A stretch of DNA of 64,000 nt from Epinephelus fuscoguttatus (Eukaryota > Chordata > Actinopteri > Perciformes > Serranidae): assembly GCF_011397635.1 (NCBI RefSeq), contig NC_064753.1, forward strand, positions 24,948,322 to 25,012,321, read 5' to 3'. The position numbers were made by a program, and so were the translations under genes. Below, one piece after another: positions 13,301-23,999 of the stretch; position 1 is the first letter of the stretch, and every line of letters begins with the position of its first letter. Below the pieces are notes generated by a model. That model was not told the origin of the DNA and searched no databases. It saw only the letters and a program-made list of their open reading frames with translations.

Positions 13301-15884
13301 ACAAAGAATTTTGACAATAATCATATGTACAGTGCAGGACATTTTACGGATGAAAAACAAACTTGTCGGTGCTTTTTAGCAGACAACTATGTAATGTCGA
13401 CACTGTTTTGACACTAAGTTCATGCTGCTTTTATGCTGCATGCTACAGCTTGCATCAGCAAAATCTGTGGATAGTCCCTGTTGTTTGGTACTTTTTTTAG
13501 TACTTCCTTGGTCAAGGTCTCAAGTGAGGTAAGCCAATAAAAGGTGAAGTCAAAACATTGCAGACCACTGGTTGGTCAGAAAGAATTGTCACTAGAATTG
13601 TCACTTGTTAAAGATGGTGTCCTGTACAAACCTGCCATTTTTAAATAGTCAAGCTACCGGCAACAGCAGCTACATTTTTTTATTCACCTGACTGACATTT
13701 AAAACATTTAAAACCAATTGCAGCATGAAAAACTATCCTGTGGTCGGTTGATGAGGTGCAGACATCCTTCCTTCTTATCAAGCGGCAACATCTGGTGCTG
13801 AAAAATGAAGCCAACACAAAGTGCCAAAAACCGCAGTTCCTTGAATGGCCACTTGAGGCTGGCTCCACAAACCAGTCAATCCCCATAGACCCCCATGTTA
13901 AATTGCCCTAACTTTATAGCAGGAATAAACATTTTTACAGCCTGGTACGAAAAATGGTTTTAGTCTCTATAGCTAATTACCCCCTTCATGACAACTGTAG
14001 GGTGGTGATTTTTTATATAACTCCCCTGTTACATTGTATTGAGGCTTACAGTTACATGTAATTAAAGACAGGCTATCTTGAGTGACAGGCTGTCTGCCGA
14101 TAGTGTCAGATCTACCCCTCACTCCTTCACGGCACCAGCGTCTCACCCAAATATGGTCACTTATGGTTCCAAAAAACCAAGATGGCAATAGCTGAGTTGC
14201 CGAATGCAAGGCTTCAAAACGTCCACAAACCATTGGGTGACGTCATAGTAGCAAGATCCATTATTTTTACAGTCTATGGTGCTTATATTGCTGCAGTTCA
14301 TTTTCAAGCCTGGTTCTAATGGACTGAAAATAGCAACTTTAAAATAACTGAACATATTACAGCAAATAAAAACACTTGCACCCCGCCCCTCTAGCTCGCC
14401 TAGTGGAGCATGTGCACCACGTACAGTATCAAGGCCGAGTCCTTACTGCAGTGGCTTGAGTTCGACTCCAGCCTGGGCCTTGAGCTGCATGTCATCCCCT
14501 TTATCTCACATATCTTTCCTGTGACTCTCTGAGCTGTCCTATTAAGTAAATGCTAAAAAAATAAATCTTAAAAAAAACAAAAACCATTAACTTTTGTCTC
14601 TTTCCTGTCTTCCTCATTTAGTCTTTGTCACTATGACAAACACCTCTGCCGCCACCTCCTCAGCCACGGCTGCTGCCTCTACCTTGCCAGCTGCCACCAC
14701 AGGGCCCTTTGTCCGTCCATCACGTTGCACTATAACGCAGGGGACCACCCACTGCACCTGTGAGCCGGGATACACCATCTCTGGCAGGGACAGCAACACT
14801 TGCACTGGTACGACTAATACCTGCCCTGTGACTAAACCATACATTTATCTATGTGAGATGGTAACTGTGTGTGCGTTGTATACTTGTAGATATAGATGAA
14901 TGTGAGCTGTTCCATAACGGCCAGGCTGGGAGACTGTGTTTACATACCTGTGTTAACACCCCTGGAGGCTACCGCTGTTCCTGCCCTGCCGGATACAATG
15001 TGACCCGTGATGGACGCAGCTGTAAAGGTGTGTTTTTCTTAATTTCAAAAATCTGCATTCAGTATTACAGAGTATTCCACAAGGTATTTATACCAAATGT
15101 TGCTGATAAAACTCAAAATAACAACACATCAAAAATGGTTTCAGTTCACAAAAATGGAGAATGCCATTCTCATACGGTGTGAAAGATATCCCAACTTCTC
15201 TGTCTGAATAAATATCTTATTGTGTTGCTGTTTCCTCACAGACATTGATGAGTGTGCCACCAGACAAAACAACTGCACAAAGGACCAGATGTGCGTTAAT
15301 ACATACGGTGGATTCCAGTGTGTCCGTGTGGACTGCCCCAAAATCCCTAATGCTACATACGTCAAGACATCGCCTATGTGAGCATTATCCTTAGTTATTT
15401 TTTTACATCCAAGTTCACTTCCCATTGTACAAGTAAGATTTTTCATTTGAGATGCACAATAAAAACACTAACAGTATACCTAGTTTGATTCCTTTGAACA
15501 CCACCTCTGTTTTTTTCCAGGCGTTGTGAACGTAACCCCTGTCCCGTGGACAACAAGGCATGTTCTCAGACCCCCAACTCCTTCTCCTACCATTACCTGG
15601 CTGTTGTGTCCAACCTGTCAGCCCCTCGCGTCATGTTCAGGGTCTCAGCATTGCGTCCAATGGGTGACACGCTTCGCTTCTCCCTACTGGGGGGAAGGCA
15701 AGCTCGGCGCCACTTCACAGTCCAGCGTTCAGATCGTCTGACAGGTCAGCTGATGCTGGTGACCCCCGTGCAGGGCCCTGCCACGCTGGAGGCGGAAGTG
15801 GAAATGAGCGAGCTGGAGAGACGAGCCCAGCTAGGGAGGTATATCACCAAAATCACCATGTTTGTTTCCCAGTATGATTTCTAA
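7385..15884 (+). CDS. fbln7: Fibulin-7, 8 coding exons, complete
   Basis: Secreted matrix glycoprotein of the fibulin family; FBLN7 is known as a cell-adhesion protein of tooth, cartilage and other matrices. Coding exons are 7385-7447, 10953-11112, 11196-11366, 11965-12090, 14622-14807, 14890-15027, 15242-15377 and 15521-15884, all with GT/AG introns, giving 447 aa (about 440 in mammals). Order: signal peptide (ATG 7385, hydrophobic VFTLLCLCSL), an N-terminal segment rich in K, L and Q that may form a coiled coil, a sushi domain with four cysteines (exon 3), an EGF module (DINECASSPCMNGGTC, exon 4), a Thr/Ala/Ser-rich linker plus a partial EGF (exon 5), two calcium-binding EGF modules starting D-I-D-E-C (exons 6 and 7), and the fibulin C-terminal domain ending VSQYDF (exon 8). 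Introns around the sushi and EGF modules are phase 1, as expected for shuffled extracellular modules. The domain order, especially sushi before the EGF modules, separates it from other fibulins. Confidence 0.93.
9540..10835 (-). mobile_element. Degenerate RLE-type non-LTR retrotransposon fragment (3' part)
   Basis: Lies antisense in FBLN7 intron 1. Minus-strand translation in broken frames gives the region after the reverse transcriptase (LWCFQFGLLSQLMWPVTIYE near 10810, WKVEVLPVELGCRGF near 9760 and AAERSSHWLWLKRRD near 9610) and a cysteine/histidine segment (CPLCAVLATLKDILVGCKT near 10180-10130). These are landmarks I associate with the C-terminal knuckle and restriction-like endonuclease of R2/R4-type LINEs common in fish. 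Stops and frameshifts are frequent, so it is a relic. The 10835 end abuts an A-run. Exact clade is uncertain. Confidence 0.65.
12520..12845. mobile_element. Inverted-repeat (MITE-like) element
   Basis: The left arm (CCCATTGGTTCAACAGCCCATTGTTCCGAC, 12536-12565) is nearly the reverse complement of the right arm (about 12796-12838, TCGAACCAATGGGCTGTCGAACCAATGACA). The middle holds TGGTTAGGTTTAGGCACAGAAACCACTTGG, a motif familiar from fish repeats. It is non-coding and lies in FBLN7 intron 4. Confidence 0.55.
12985..13166 (-). mobile_element. tRNA-derived SINE, minus strand
   Basis: Read on the minus strand it starts with an A-box-like TAGCTCAACTGATAGAGC and continues to a B-box-like GGTTCAATTCC. 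It then has GCTGCATGTCATCCCCTCTC and ends in an A-rich tail (a T-run of about 21 at 12987-13007 on the plus strand). Related copies are at 14390, 25445 and 48178. It is not a functional tRNA because the acceptor and cloverleaf do not close. Confidence 0.75.
13795..14285 (+). repeat. Dispersed repeat ending CAGTCTATGGT, near full length
   Basis: Runs from AAATGAAGCCAA through CTTGAATGGCCACTTGAGGC, AGTCAATCCCCATAGA, TTTACAGCCTGGTACGAAAA and TGGTGACGTCA-like sequence to ACAGTCTATGG. The first 250 bp recur at 50795-51000. Non-coding. I recognise it as a high-copy teleost repeat whose class I cannot name. Confidence 0.7.
14390..14580 (+). mobile_element. tRNA-derived SINE, plus strand
   Basis: B-box-like GAGTTCGACTCC at 14459-14470, then GAGCTGCATGTCATCCCCTT and an A-rich tail ending at about 14580. 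It stops about 40 bp before the acceptor of FBLN7 exon 5 (14621), so its tail lies just upstream of that exon's polypyrimidine tract. The head is degenerate. Confidence 0.65.
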
Positions 15885-16097
15885 AACGAGAGAGGTGAAA
15901 GTGGAAACTCACTTAGAGCACAAAGGCCAAACAAAAGTCTGGTTTGGATTTAACTAAAGACTATGTGTGATAATCTGATGTACCGTGGTGACCATATTTA
16001 AAGTGTACTGTTGGTGAAGGAGTTGCTGCGACATGAATAGGACATACTGACTCTCAAATGATGGATGGATCAACATCTGTCTTGCACAGCTGCGTGC

Positions 16098-16103
16098 AAT
16101 AAA
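16098..16103 (+). terminator. Probable FBLN7 polyadenylation signal
   Basis: AATAAA 214 bp after the FBLN7 stop codon; first canonical hexamer downstream, so a 3' UTR of roughly 230-240 nt is inferred. Confidence 0.6.
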
Positions 16104-16439
16104 TGTTTTAGAATATAGGTCCTTCGGGGGCATTGGTGATAAGCTATAGACTGAATCACAATGTTTGTTTACAATACCTTCTGGGTAGAAAGCCCCCACA
16201 TCACATACATGAAATGAAACAGCGCAGAGCAAACGATGCCTCAGTTGGTTGGTTTTTAGCCACCTTAAAAAAGGCCCACCTAAAAAAACAATAATAGTTC
16301 AAGTGTTTGCTATATTTAGAAGATTTTCACTGCTTTATCTTACCATCAGACAGCTTTTTCCAATTGGGAGCTGGAGCTGTTATTTTACTTCGAAAAACAC
16401 GGGAGTTGCTGGTCTGCTGCTGCCTCGATTAGTTTGTTT

Positions 16440-16760
16440 GTAAGGCTCAGTCTGTGGGGACTTGGGCCTTGGCTTGGGAACCGGAGGGTTGCCAGCTCAA
16501 GTACCCGCACAGACCAAACCCGGAATGTGGACTGGTAGCTGGAGAGGTGCAATGCTCCTGGGCACTGCTGAGGTACTGTTGAGCTGTTGACCCCCATCTG
16601 CTAGGGGTGCTTGCCCACGGGCCACCTCGCTCTGACATCTCTCCATTAGGTCCTGTTTGTGCATGTGTCTGTATTTCAGGCCTATGTGTGTGCGTGTGTA
16701 AACTGAAAAATGACAACAAAGTGAAAAAAATGAATTTCCTATCAAGGGATTAATTAAGTA
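16440..16760 (+). mobile_element. tRNA-derived SINE with LINE-type tail
   Basis: Contains GGGAACCGGAGGGTTGCCAG followed by CTCAAGTACCC (B-box region), GGACTGGTAGCTGGAGAGGTG, a GTTTGTGCATGTGTCTGTAT segment and the tail ATGAATTTCCTATCAAGGGATTAA. The tail resembles the ends of CR1/L2-like LINEs, such as the one ending at 54325, suggesting mobilisation by that type of machinery (inference). Confidence 0.65.
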
Positions 16761-19700
16761 ATGCTTTCTTCTTTCTTAAAGCGGTGGAAATAATCCAAAT
16801 ATAGCATATACTTAAACTGATTTCTTTAGATGGGTTTTCTAAGTTGGCTAAATTACATTTTGCTCTGGCACCCATCCACAGCAGTACGTTGCTTGCATGC
16901 TGGTAGATTTGGTTTATCAAAGATGCTAGCAAAGCAACACAGTACATGAAGTAACAGCAGAAATGTCCGATAGGTGGGACCATCGTGTTTATATATCTTT
17001 AAACGTTACAGTTATGGCTGAAAATGACAATAGAAATAAACATGTTTGCCAGTGTCACATATCTCTGCAATTCAAACCAATGGCCAGTTGTATACCCAGA
17101 AGTGTATGTTGTTGTTAGTGTGACATCATGTTGATTTGTCCATAGAAATCCAAAATGAGTGATGTATCTTTGGTTGATTTCACTATAAGAACAACGGTTT
17201 TGTATGGATGAACTCAAACTTTTTTATTGAGCAAATATAGAAATGTGTGTTGGAGATATAAAAGGTGAATGACATGATGAAGCAAACAGTAAAACATCAT
17301 TCAGCTGGAGGAACTAGAAAATATGTGGACAATCCTGTTTTTGGAAACGACGGTCCTGCTTGTTGACATTTGTTATGTATACTGGACATGTGTTAAGATT
17401 TTGTAATTTTCTTTTTTATTCGGTTGTATTTATATCCTGGTTTCAGTACAGCTATTATACAATCATTAAAACACTATATAAACCCTAAAAAGTTCCATTT
17501 TTCATTTGCACAAGCATAAAATGCTCTGGTACAATGTTTGAATGTCTTATTTCACTGCACTCTCTACCTTCTCCAATATGCTGTAAGAGCAGTCTGATAT
17601 ATATATATAAGCAGTGATATATGTGAGCAGCGGTTGTTTGGGAAACACTTCAGTTCTCGCAGCACAGAGCACTGCTGTTCAGCGGACAGACAGCCAAAGA
17701 CAGGCTGCTCAAAGAGCCACTGTGTTCTTACAGTGCATGAATAACTTTAACTTTTAAATCTGAAAAACAAGTACACACAGAAAACCCTGCGAGTAAGGTA
17801 CGTGTGATGATTTCCCTTCATGAGGGAGGTGTAGATTTGGAAAAATCGTGGCATTTTAGAGAAGCGTGATGAAATGTGTCACCTCTGTGCTGCACAGGCA
17901 GTCTATCTACTCCTTGGCTTTGCACGACTGTCTGAAAAAGACATCCACCAAAATGTACATAGGATAGTGAGGCAAAGTGTAGGTTCACTGGAGACAAGCA
18001 GGATGTCTTAAGTTGCAGAGGGGGATCCGTACTGTGGCTGGGACTCACCGATGACATGGCTGAGGGGGCGGGGGGGGGGGGCTGTAGCCACAGGATCCTA
18101 AAACAAGATTGCACGCTGAGTGAAGAAAAAAGATGCTTGGAGATAGGGAAGCAGACAGAGAGTGATGGCTGAATAGAGAGGACTAAATAGGAGACGATTC
18201 ATGCTAGCTAGTCAGTCACAGGCTGAGGGGTGCAGGCTGAATTAAAAACTCTGTCTTTATTACCACAGCAGAATAGGCCTTTCACTGTTCGTCACTCTGC
18301 TGCTGCCTCTTCTGTCTTAAAGGAAGAATAAGCAAAGGGAGAAGTAAATGAGAAGCCATTCTTATGTCTGCCCCGCAGCGATCCACAAGAGACGATGATT
18401 CAGTATCCAAAGTTTAACCAGACTCCCACTTCTGTCCCCCTATAAAACCCAAATAAATCCTCCCTCTGCTCATCTACAGCTTTCTGTTTTCTTACTCAGC
18501 ATTGCTTGTGAGAGGTCCAGCCTTGTGCACAACAGCAACATACCCAAATATACACAAACTGGGCTGTGAGAAAGTCTGCCTGTGAGAGCACCTGGTCTGA
18601 AATCTGGTGTTTTTGTCTGTGCTGTTCCACTTTTCACCCCTCACTGTCCTCTCTTTTCCTCCCCACCTCTCCCTTATCATATTACAACCACCTTGTCATC
18701 CTTCTATCCCCACTCCTCCATTTCCACCACCCTTTCTCTACTGCTCTCCTGATGCGGCTGACTCACACCATGTAGATAAAAAACGCTCTTAATGAGTGCT
18801 GGCAGTGTGCACAGGCACTGAAATCAATATCCTGATCTCAGTCTGGTTGTGTGCTACGGTCATAAGAAACCAGCACACTCTCTGTGACAGCAGGCTGGGC
18901 TATCACTGGTACTTACTTTTGAAGGGGAATACCTCGGCCTCCTCTGAAGTTCAGTGGAACAAAGGAGAGTAAGAGCAGGTCTGCTGAGGCTGCGGAGAGT
19001 GCAGACAGGACTCCACAGTCAGTTTGGCTCTGGGCCAGTTAGTGTGGGCATGCAGGTGAGGGGAGGAAGGAAGGAGAGGGGATAGCAGGCATGCCAGCAG
19101 TGCCCACAGTTGCTGTGGTCAGGGAAGCTGAACCTCCCTGTGCTACAGAGCAGAGAGGATATGAAAGTGTAGGGTACATCACTTTGAATCATAAATCAGA
19201 AACTTGATCTGCTCTTGCACCATTAAAACACTGTGTCATTTTACTCTGTCTTTAACCCATCTGTCTCTCAGTGCATACTTAATTATTGTATATCAGTGTA
19301 ATTATATTAATATATATTATTTAAGTGTATTTATTGTTGTGTTTATATCTTTTGATCCTGCAAAAGAAATCTGTGTTTAAGTGCATTTTCAAACCCCAGT
19401 GCTACACTGCCCCCTGCTGCTTCAAGAGAGGGCATGCTGCACACTCTAATTTATCATAGGCCTCAAACATAACCACTAGTGTCACTAAATATCATGCCCA
19501 CAAATATTAATACTGAGTATCCATTAGAGTGAAGCTACAGCCCCCTCAGTCACTTCAACTTGGCATCCAGCCCGCTGAACTGTGTGTGTGTGGGTCTTTT
19601 GGATGTGTAGGAGATGTGTAGGAGAACACAGAACATTCATTAAATTAGATTCTGACCAGTCCTGTTGTCAAGTCTGGACTTGAAATGTGAATAATCAATG

Positions 19701-19900
19701 AGGTTACGCTGCTGTGCTCTGTGCGTAAATTCACGCTGCATCTCTCTTAATGGGGAGACACACTTAATGTTTCTGCCACGATGGGATCACTTCAGTGGGT
19801 GTAGCTGCAGTCCATGCATCGCCAATATAGCCTACAATAAACATTATGACATACCTCGCTATTGCACATGAATAAAATGCACTTGGATAAATGATAATAT
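16761..19900. other. Intergenic stretch, nothing recognised
   Basis: No exon, RNA gene or classified repeat could be supported. A GC-skewed G-run (18065-18080) and a C/T-rich patch (18640-18735) are visible. Confidence 0.45.
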
Positions 19901-19947
19901 TCATAATATAATCTCGTCTCATCTCGTCTCGTCTCATCGTCCTCCGC

Positions 19948-21402
19948 TTATCCGGGTCCGGGTTGCAGGGGCAGCAGCCTTGGCAAAGAAGCCCAGACAG
20001 TCCTCTCCCCAGCCACCTCTGTCAGCTCTTCCAAGGGAACCCCGAGGCATTCCCAGGCCAGCCAGGCGATGTAGTCCCTCCAGTGTGTCCTGGGGCGGCC
20101 CCGAGGTCTCCTCCCGGTTGGACATGCCCGAAATACCTCCCAAGGGAGGCGTCCGGAAGGCATCCTTACCAGATGCCTGAACCACCTCAACTGGCTCCTC
20201 TTGATGTGGAGGAGCAGCGGCTCTACTCCGAGTCCCTCCCGGATGTCCGAGCTCCTCACCCTATCTCTAAGGTTGAGCCCAGCCACCCTGCGGAGGAAAC
20301 TCATTTCGGCCGCTTGTACTCGTGATCTCGTTCTTTCGGTCACTACCCAAAGCTTGTGACCATAGGTGAGGGTTGGAACGTAGATCGACCGGTAAATCGA
20401 GAGCTTCGCTTTCTGGCTAAGCTCCCTTTTCACCACAACGGACCGGTTAAGCGTCCGCATTACTGCTGATGCCGCCCCAATCCGCCCGTCAATCTCCCGC
20501 TCCATCCTACCCTCACTCGTGAACAAGATCCCGAGATACTTAAACTCCTCCACCTGAGGCAGGACCTCCCCCCCAACCTGGAGTGGGCAATCCACCCTTT
20601 TCCAGCTGAGGACCATGGCCTCAGACTTGGAGGTGCTGGTTTTCATCCCAGCTGCTTCACACTCAGCTGCGAACCGTCCCAGCGAGAGCTGGAGGTCACT
20701 GTTCGATGGAGCTAGGAGGACCACGTCATCCGCAAATAGCAGGGACGAGATTCTCCCGTCACCGAACCTGACACCCTCCACCCCTTGGCTGCGCCTAGAA
20801 ATTCTGTCCATAAAAGTTATGAACAGAACCGGTGACAAAGGGCAGCCCTGGCGGAGTCCAACCCTCACCGGGAACAGGTCCGACTTACTGCCAGCCACGC
20901 GAACCAGACTCGTGCTCCTTCGGTACAGGGACTGGATGGCCCTTAGCAGAGGGCCACCAACCCCATACTCCCGGAGCACCCCCCACAGGATGCCCCTGGG
21001 GACACGGTCGTAAGCCTTCTCCAAATCCACAGAACACATGTGGACTGGTTGGGCAAACTCCCATGCCCCCTCCAGCACCCTGGCAAGGGTAAAGAGCTGG
21101 TCCACGGTTCCGCGTCCGGGACGAAAACCACATTGCTCCTCCTCAATCCGAGGTTCAACTATCGACCGGACCCTCTTCTCCAGCACCCTGGCGTAGACCT
21201 TACCGGGTAGGCTGAGAAGTGTGATCCCCCTGTAGTTGGAACACACCCTCTGGTCCCCTTTCTTGAAGATGGGGACCACCACCCCGGTCTGCCACTCCAG
21301 AGGCACTGCCCCTGATGTCCACGCAATGTTGCAGAGGCGTGTCAGCCAGGACAGCTCTACAACATCCAGAGCCTTGAGATATCCAGGGCGAATCTCGTCC
21401 AC
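19948..21402 (-). pseudogene. LINE reverse transcriptase, open but 5'-incomplete
   Basis: An unbroken 484-codon frame. Visible RT landmarks include PIFKKGDQRVCSNYRGI, GFRPGRGT, VDLEKAYDRVPR, VGLRQGCPLSPVLF and the catalytic FADDVVLL (both aspartates kept), followed by GGEVLPQVEEFKYLGILFTS, a thumb-like region and a C-terminal RPRTHWRDYIAWLAW block. It lacks its N-terminal endonuclease, which lies inverted next to it, so it cannot be expressed as a native polyprotein. The open frame suggests fairly recent insertion. The frame continues toward the junction at 21417. Confidence 0.85.
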
Positions 21403-21417
21403 CCCCAGGGCCCTGCC

Positions 21418-21453
21418 GCCGCGTAGTTCCTTCGCCAGAAGGAACTACGCGGC
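21418..21453. repeat. Perfect 16-bp inverted repeat at the LINE inversion junction
   Basis: GCCGCGTAGTTCCTTC at 21418-21433, loop GCCA, and GAAGGAACTACGCGGC at 21438-21453. The right arm continues into the LINE leader; the left arm joins the coding sequence for GGRALGVDEIR in the minus-strand reading. A short stretch of the 5' leader is therefore present twice in opposite directions, exactly at the breakpoint. Confidence 0.9.
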
Positions 21454-21664
21454 CAGAACCTCTTTGGAGCCGATCGATAGTCTTTCTCCTCCGAGAACCG
21501 TCATCTTATCGTGGTGGAGGAGTTTGAGTGCCCTAATCACCCGAGGAGCTGTGCTGTCGGGGGCATTTCGCCTCTGGTAGGGTTTCCCATGGCAGATTGG
21601 TTCTGGGCGAAGGGTCAGACGAAGAGCGGTTCAGAAGACCCTTCATGATGGAAGATAACAAGAG

Positions 21665-23100
21665 TTGGTGTACCTGGCCTGGAGGGTTACCGGGGCCACA
21701 CCCTGGAGCCAGGCCTGGGGCGAGCGCCTGGTGGCCGGGCCTTCGCCCATGGGGTCCGGCCGGGCCCAGCCCGAACCGGCTACATGCAGGCCCACCACCC
21801 GCAGAGGGATCCAGAAGGGTTCGGTGCAGTGTGGATTGAGCAGCAGACCAAGGCGAGGGCCTTGGCGGTCCGATCCTCGGCTACGGAAGTTGGCTCTTGG
21901 GACATGGAATGTCACCTCTCTGGCGGGGAAGGAGCCGGAGCTTGTGGAAGAGGTTGAGCGCTACCGGCTAGATATAGTCGGCCTCACCTCGACACATAGT
22001 TCCGGCTCTGGAACCCAAGTCCTTGAGAGGGGTTGGACTCTCACCTTTGTTGGAGTTGCTCCGGGTGAGAGGCGGAGGGCCGGGGTGGGCTTTCTGATAG
22101 CCCCCAGACTCTCTGCTTGTACGTTGGGGTTTACCCCGGTAGATGAAAGGGTTGCGTCCCTGCGCCTTCGGGTCGGGGAACGGGTCCTGACTGTTGTCTG
22201 CGCCTATGCGCCGAACAGCAGTTCGGAGTACCCGCCCTTTTTGGAGTCCCTGGGACGGGTGCTGGACAGTGCCTCGACCGGGAACTCCATTGTTCTGCTG
22301 GGGGACTTCAACGCTCATGTGGGCAATGACAGCAGGACCTGGAGGGGCGTGATTGGGAGGAACGGCCTGCCCGATCTGAACACGAGTGGTGTGCAGTTAT
22401 TGGACTTCTGTGCGGGTCGCAATTTGGCCATAACTAACACCATGTTCGAGCATAAGGATGTGCATCGGTGCGCGTGGCACCAGGACAGCCTAGGTCGCAG
22501 GTCAATGATTGACTTTGTAGTCGTGTCATTTGACCTGTGACCATATGTTCTGGACACTCGGGTGAAGAGAGGAGCAGAGCTGTCAACTGATCACCACCTG
22601 GTGGTGAGTTGGATCAGGTGGCAGGGGAGGACGCCGCGCAGACCTGGCAGGCCCAAACGAGCAGTGAGGGTCTGCTGGGAACGCCTGGTGGAAGAACCTG
22701 TCAAGATGATCTTCAACTCCCACCTCCGGGAGAGCTTCGACCGCGTCCCGAGGGCGGAGGGGGACATTGAGTCCGAATGGGCCTCGTTCCGCTCTGCCAT
22801 TGTCGAGGCGCCTGTTGCGAGCTCAGGCTGCAAGGCCGCGGGAGCCAGTCGTGGTGGTAACCCCCGAACCCGCTGGTGGACACCAGAGGTGAGGGGAGCC
22901 GTTAGGCTGAAGAAGGAGGCCTACAGGGCATGGTTGGTCTGTGGGTCTCCAGAAGCAGCTGACGGGTACTGGCGGGCCAAGCGGAGCGCAGCAGCGGCAG
23001 TCGTGGAGGCAAAAACTCGGGTGTGGGAGGAGTTCGGAGAGGCCATGGAGAAAGACTATCGATTGGCTCCAAAGAGGTTCTGGCAAACCATCTGGCGCCT
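21665..23100 (+). pseudogene. LINE apurinic-like endonuclease half, broken by one stop
   Basis: The plus-strand frame encodes an exonuclease-endonuclease-phosphatase type domain: [32 protein letters not shown] and TDHHLVVSW (the catalytic histidine region). It then has a linker with KRFWQTIWRLG, which normally leads into reverse transcriptase. A TGA at 22538-22540 interrupts the frame, which resumes in phase with PYVLDTRVKRGAELS; the change fits CGA to TGA, a CpG transition. The first plausible ATG for the endonuclease proper is not certain. The coding sequence runs into the G-rich tract at 23101. Confidence 0.85.
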
Positions 23101-23153
23101 CGGGGCGGGTGGGGGGAGAGGGGGGGGGAGGGGGGGGGGCGGGGGGGGGCGGC
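23101..23153 (+). repeat. G-rich tract inside the LINE
   Basis: About 53 bp made almost only of G, with runs of 6 to 10 G separated by single A, C or T. It is a strong G-quadruplex candidate on the plus strand. It follows the endonuclease linker and precedes GGCAACTTGC and the TSD. An expansion of a short native G run is the likely origin (inference). Confidence 0.8.
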
Positions 23154-23173
23154 AACTTGCTCATAATATAATC

Positions 23174-23549
23174 AATATAACAATATTTCATAGAGTGTCC
23201 TCTGTGCATGTATGGGCCTATGATATAATAGTTAATAGTTCTACTTCAGAAAAAGAATGAATGAAGAATGAAGGCTATGTTTGGCTGGGCCCCCAAATCA
23301 ATAAATCCGCCCCTCAAAAACACACCCATTGCTACTATTCGGGGTCATACACGGAAATACACTTAGCTGTATTAATTTCCAAATAGGCATATTAGCTGCT
23401 TTCCTTGACAGAACTATTGTGGTTATGAAGTAGAGCACCAGTGGAGAACCTGCCAATTCTGATGTTCTCTGGCAAATGCCAGTCGAGCTGCATGGTGCTG
23501 GGCTGTGAGCACAGGTCACACTACAGGACATTGGACCCTCACACCATGA
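23174..23549. other. Intergenic stretch
   Basis: AT-rich flank of the LINE; no gene or classified repeat seen. Confidence 0.4.
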
Positions 23550-23965
23550 TTCACACATCAGTTCCTGTTTTATTTTGGTTTACTCGTCTCTTCTCAGTAC
23601 TTCACTTCCTGTACTTGTGTGTTTTGTGTGATCGCCTGCCCTGGTTAGTTTTGCCTGTCCTTCATTATCCTTTTCTCTCTAGTGTATTTATATTTCATGT
23701 TTCCCTCTCTCAGTGCAAGTTCTATCTAGTTCTAGCACTTCTGCCGGTGTCGTGTTTGTGTTTCCTTTTTTTTTTTTTTAAATACATTTCTGCTTGTTAA
23801 TTTTACCTCATTTTCTCTATGCCACATTTGTCTGCCTGTTCTTCAGAGTGATTACCTGTACACTGAACCTTTTTTGGCAGGTAAAGACTGTTTTTTGTCC
23901 CAAGTTCCTGTCTCTGAGTCCTTTGTGCTTGTGGTTTCTCTCGTCGTTACAGCATCATGGTGCGG
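23550..23965 (+). repeat. T-rich dispersed repeat (plus orientation)
   Basis: Pyrimidine-rich sequence with the order TTCCTGTTTTATTTTG, GTGTATTTATATTTCATGTT, CAGTGCAAGTTCTATCTAGT, a T-run and CTCTGAGTCCTTTGTGC, ending near GTTACAGCATCATGG. The minus strand of 42430-43020 has a similar layout and wording. Probably a non-autonomous repeat family; class unknown. The hydrophobic ORF across it is not a gene. Confidence 0.5.
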
Positions 23966-23999
23966 TATATCACTCAGTCTCAGATCAGCTGTAACACTA

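Larger units (their letters stand above)
19901..23173. mobile_element. RTE-like LINE with an internal inversion, flanked by a 13-bp target-site duplication
   Basis: The direct repeat TCATAATATAATC occurs at 19901-19913 and again at 23161-23173, bracketing one insertion (19914-23160). The 3' half (reverse transcriptase and tail) lies on the minus strand at 19914-21417. The 5' half (leader and endonuclease) lies on the plus strand at about 21438-23160. The two join head to head at a 16-bp inverted repeat with a 4-nt loop (21418-21453). Roughly 70-80 codons between endonuclease and reverse transcriptase are missing. One TSD around both halves argues for a single insertion with an inverted 5' segment (twin priming) rather than two elements. 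The very short 3' UTR with a GATGAGACGAGAC-like tail suggests the RTE clade (Rex3-like?); the clade is inference. Confidence 0.85.

Noticed and set aside
20615-21580. Several plus-strand ORFs of 86-132 codons across the RT half of the LINE
   Set aside because: Complementary shadows of the 484-codon reverse transcriptase frame in GC-rich DNA.
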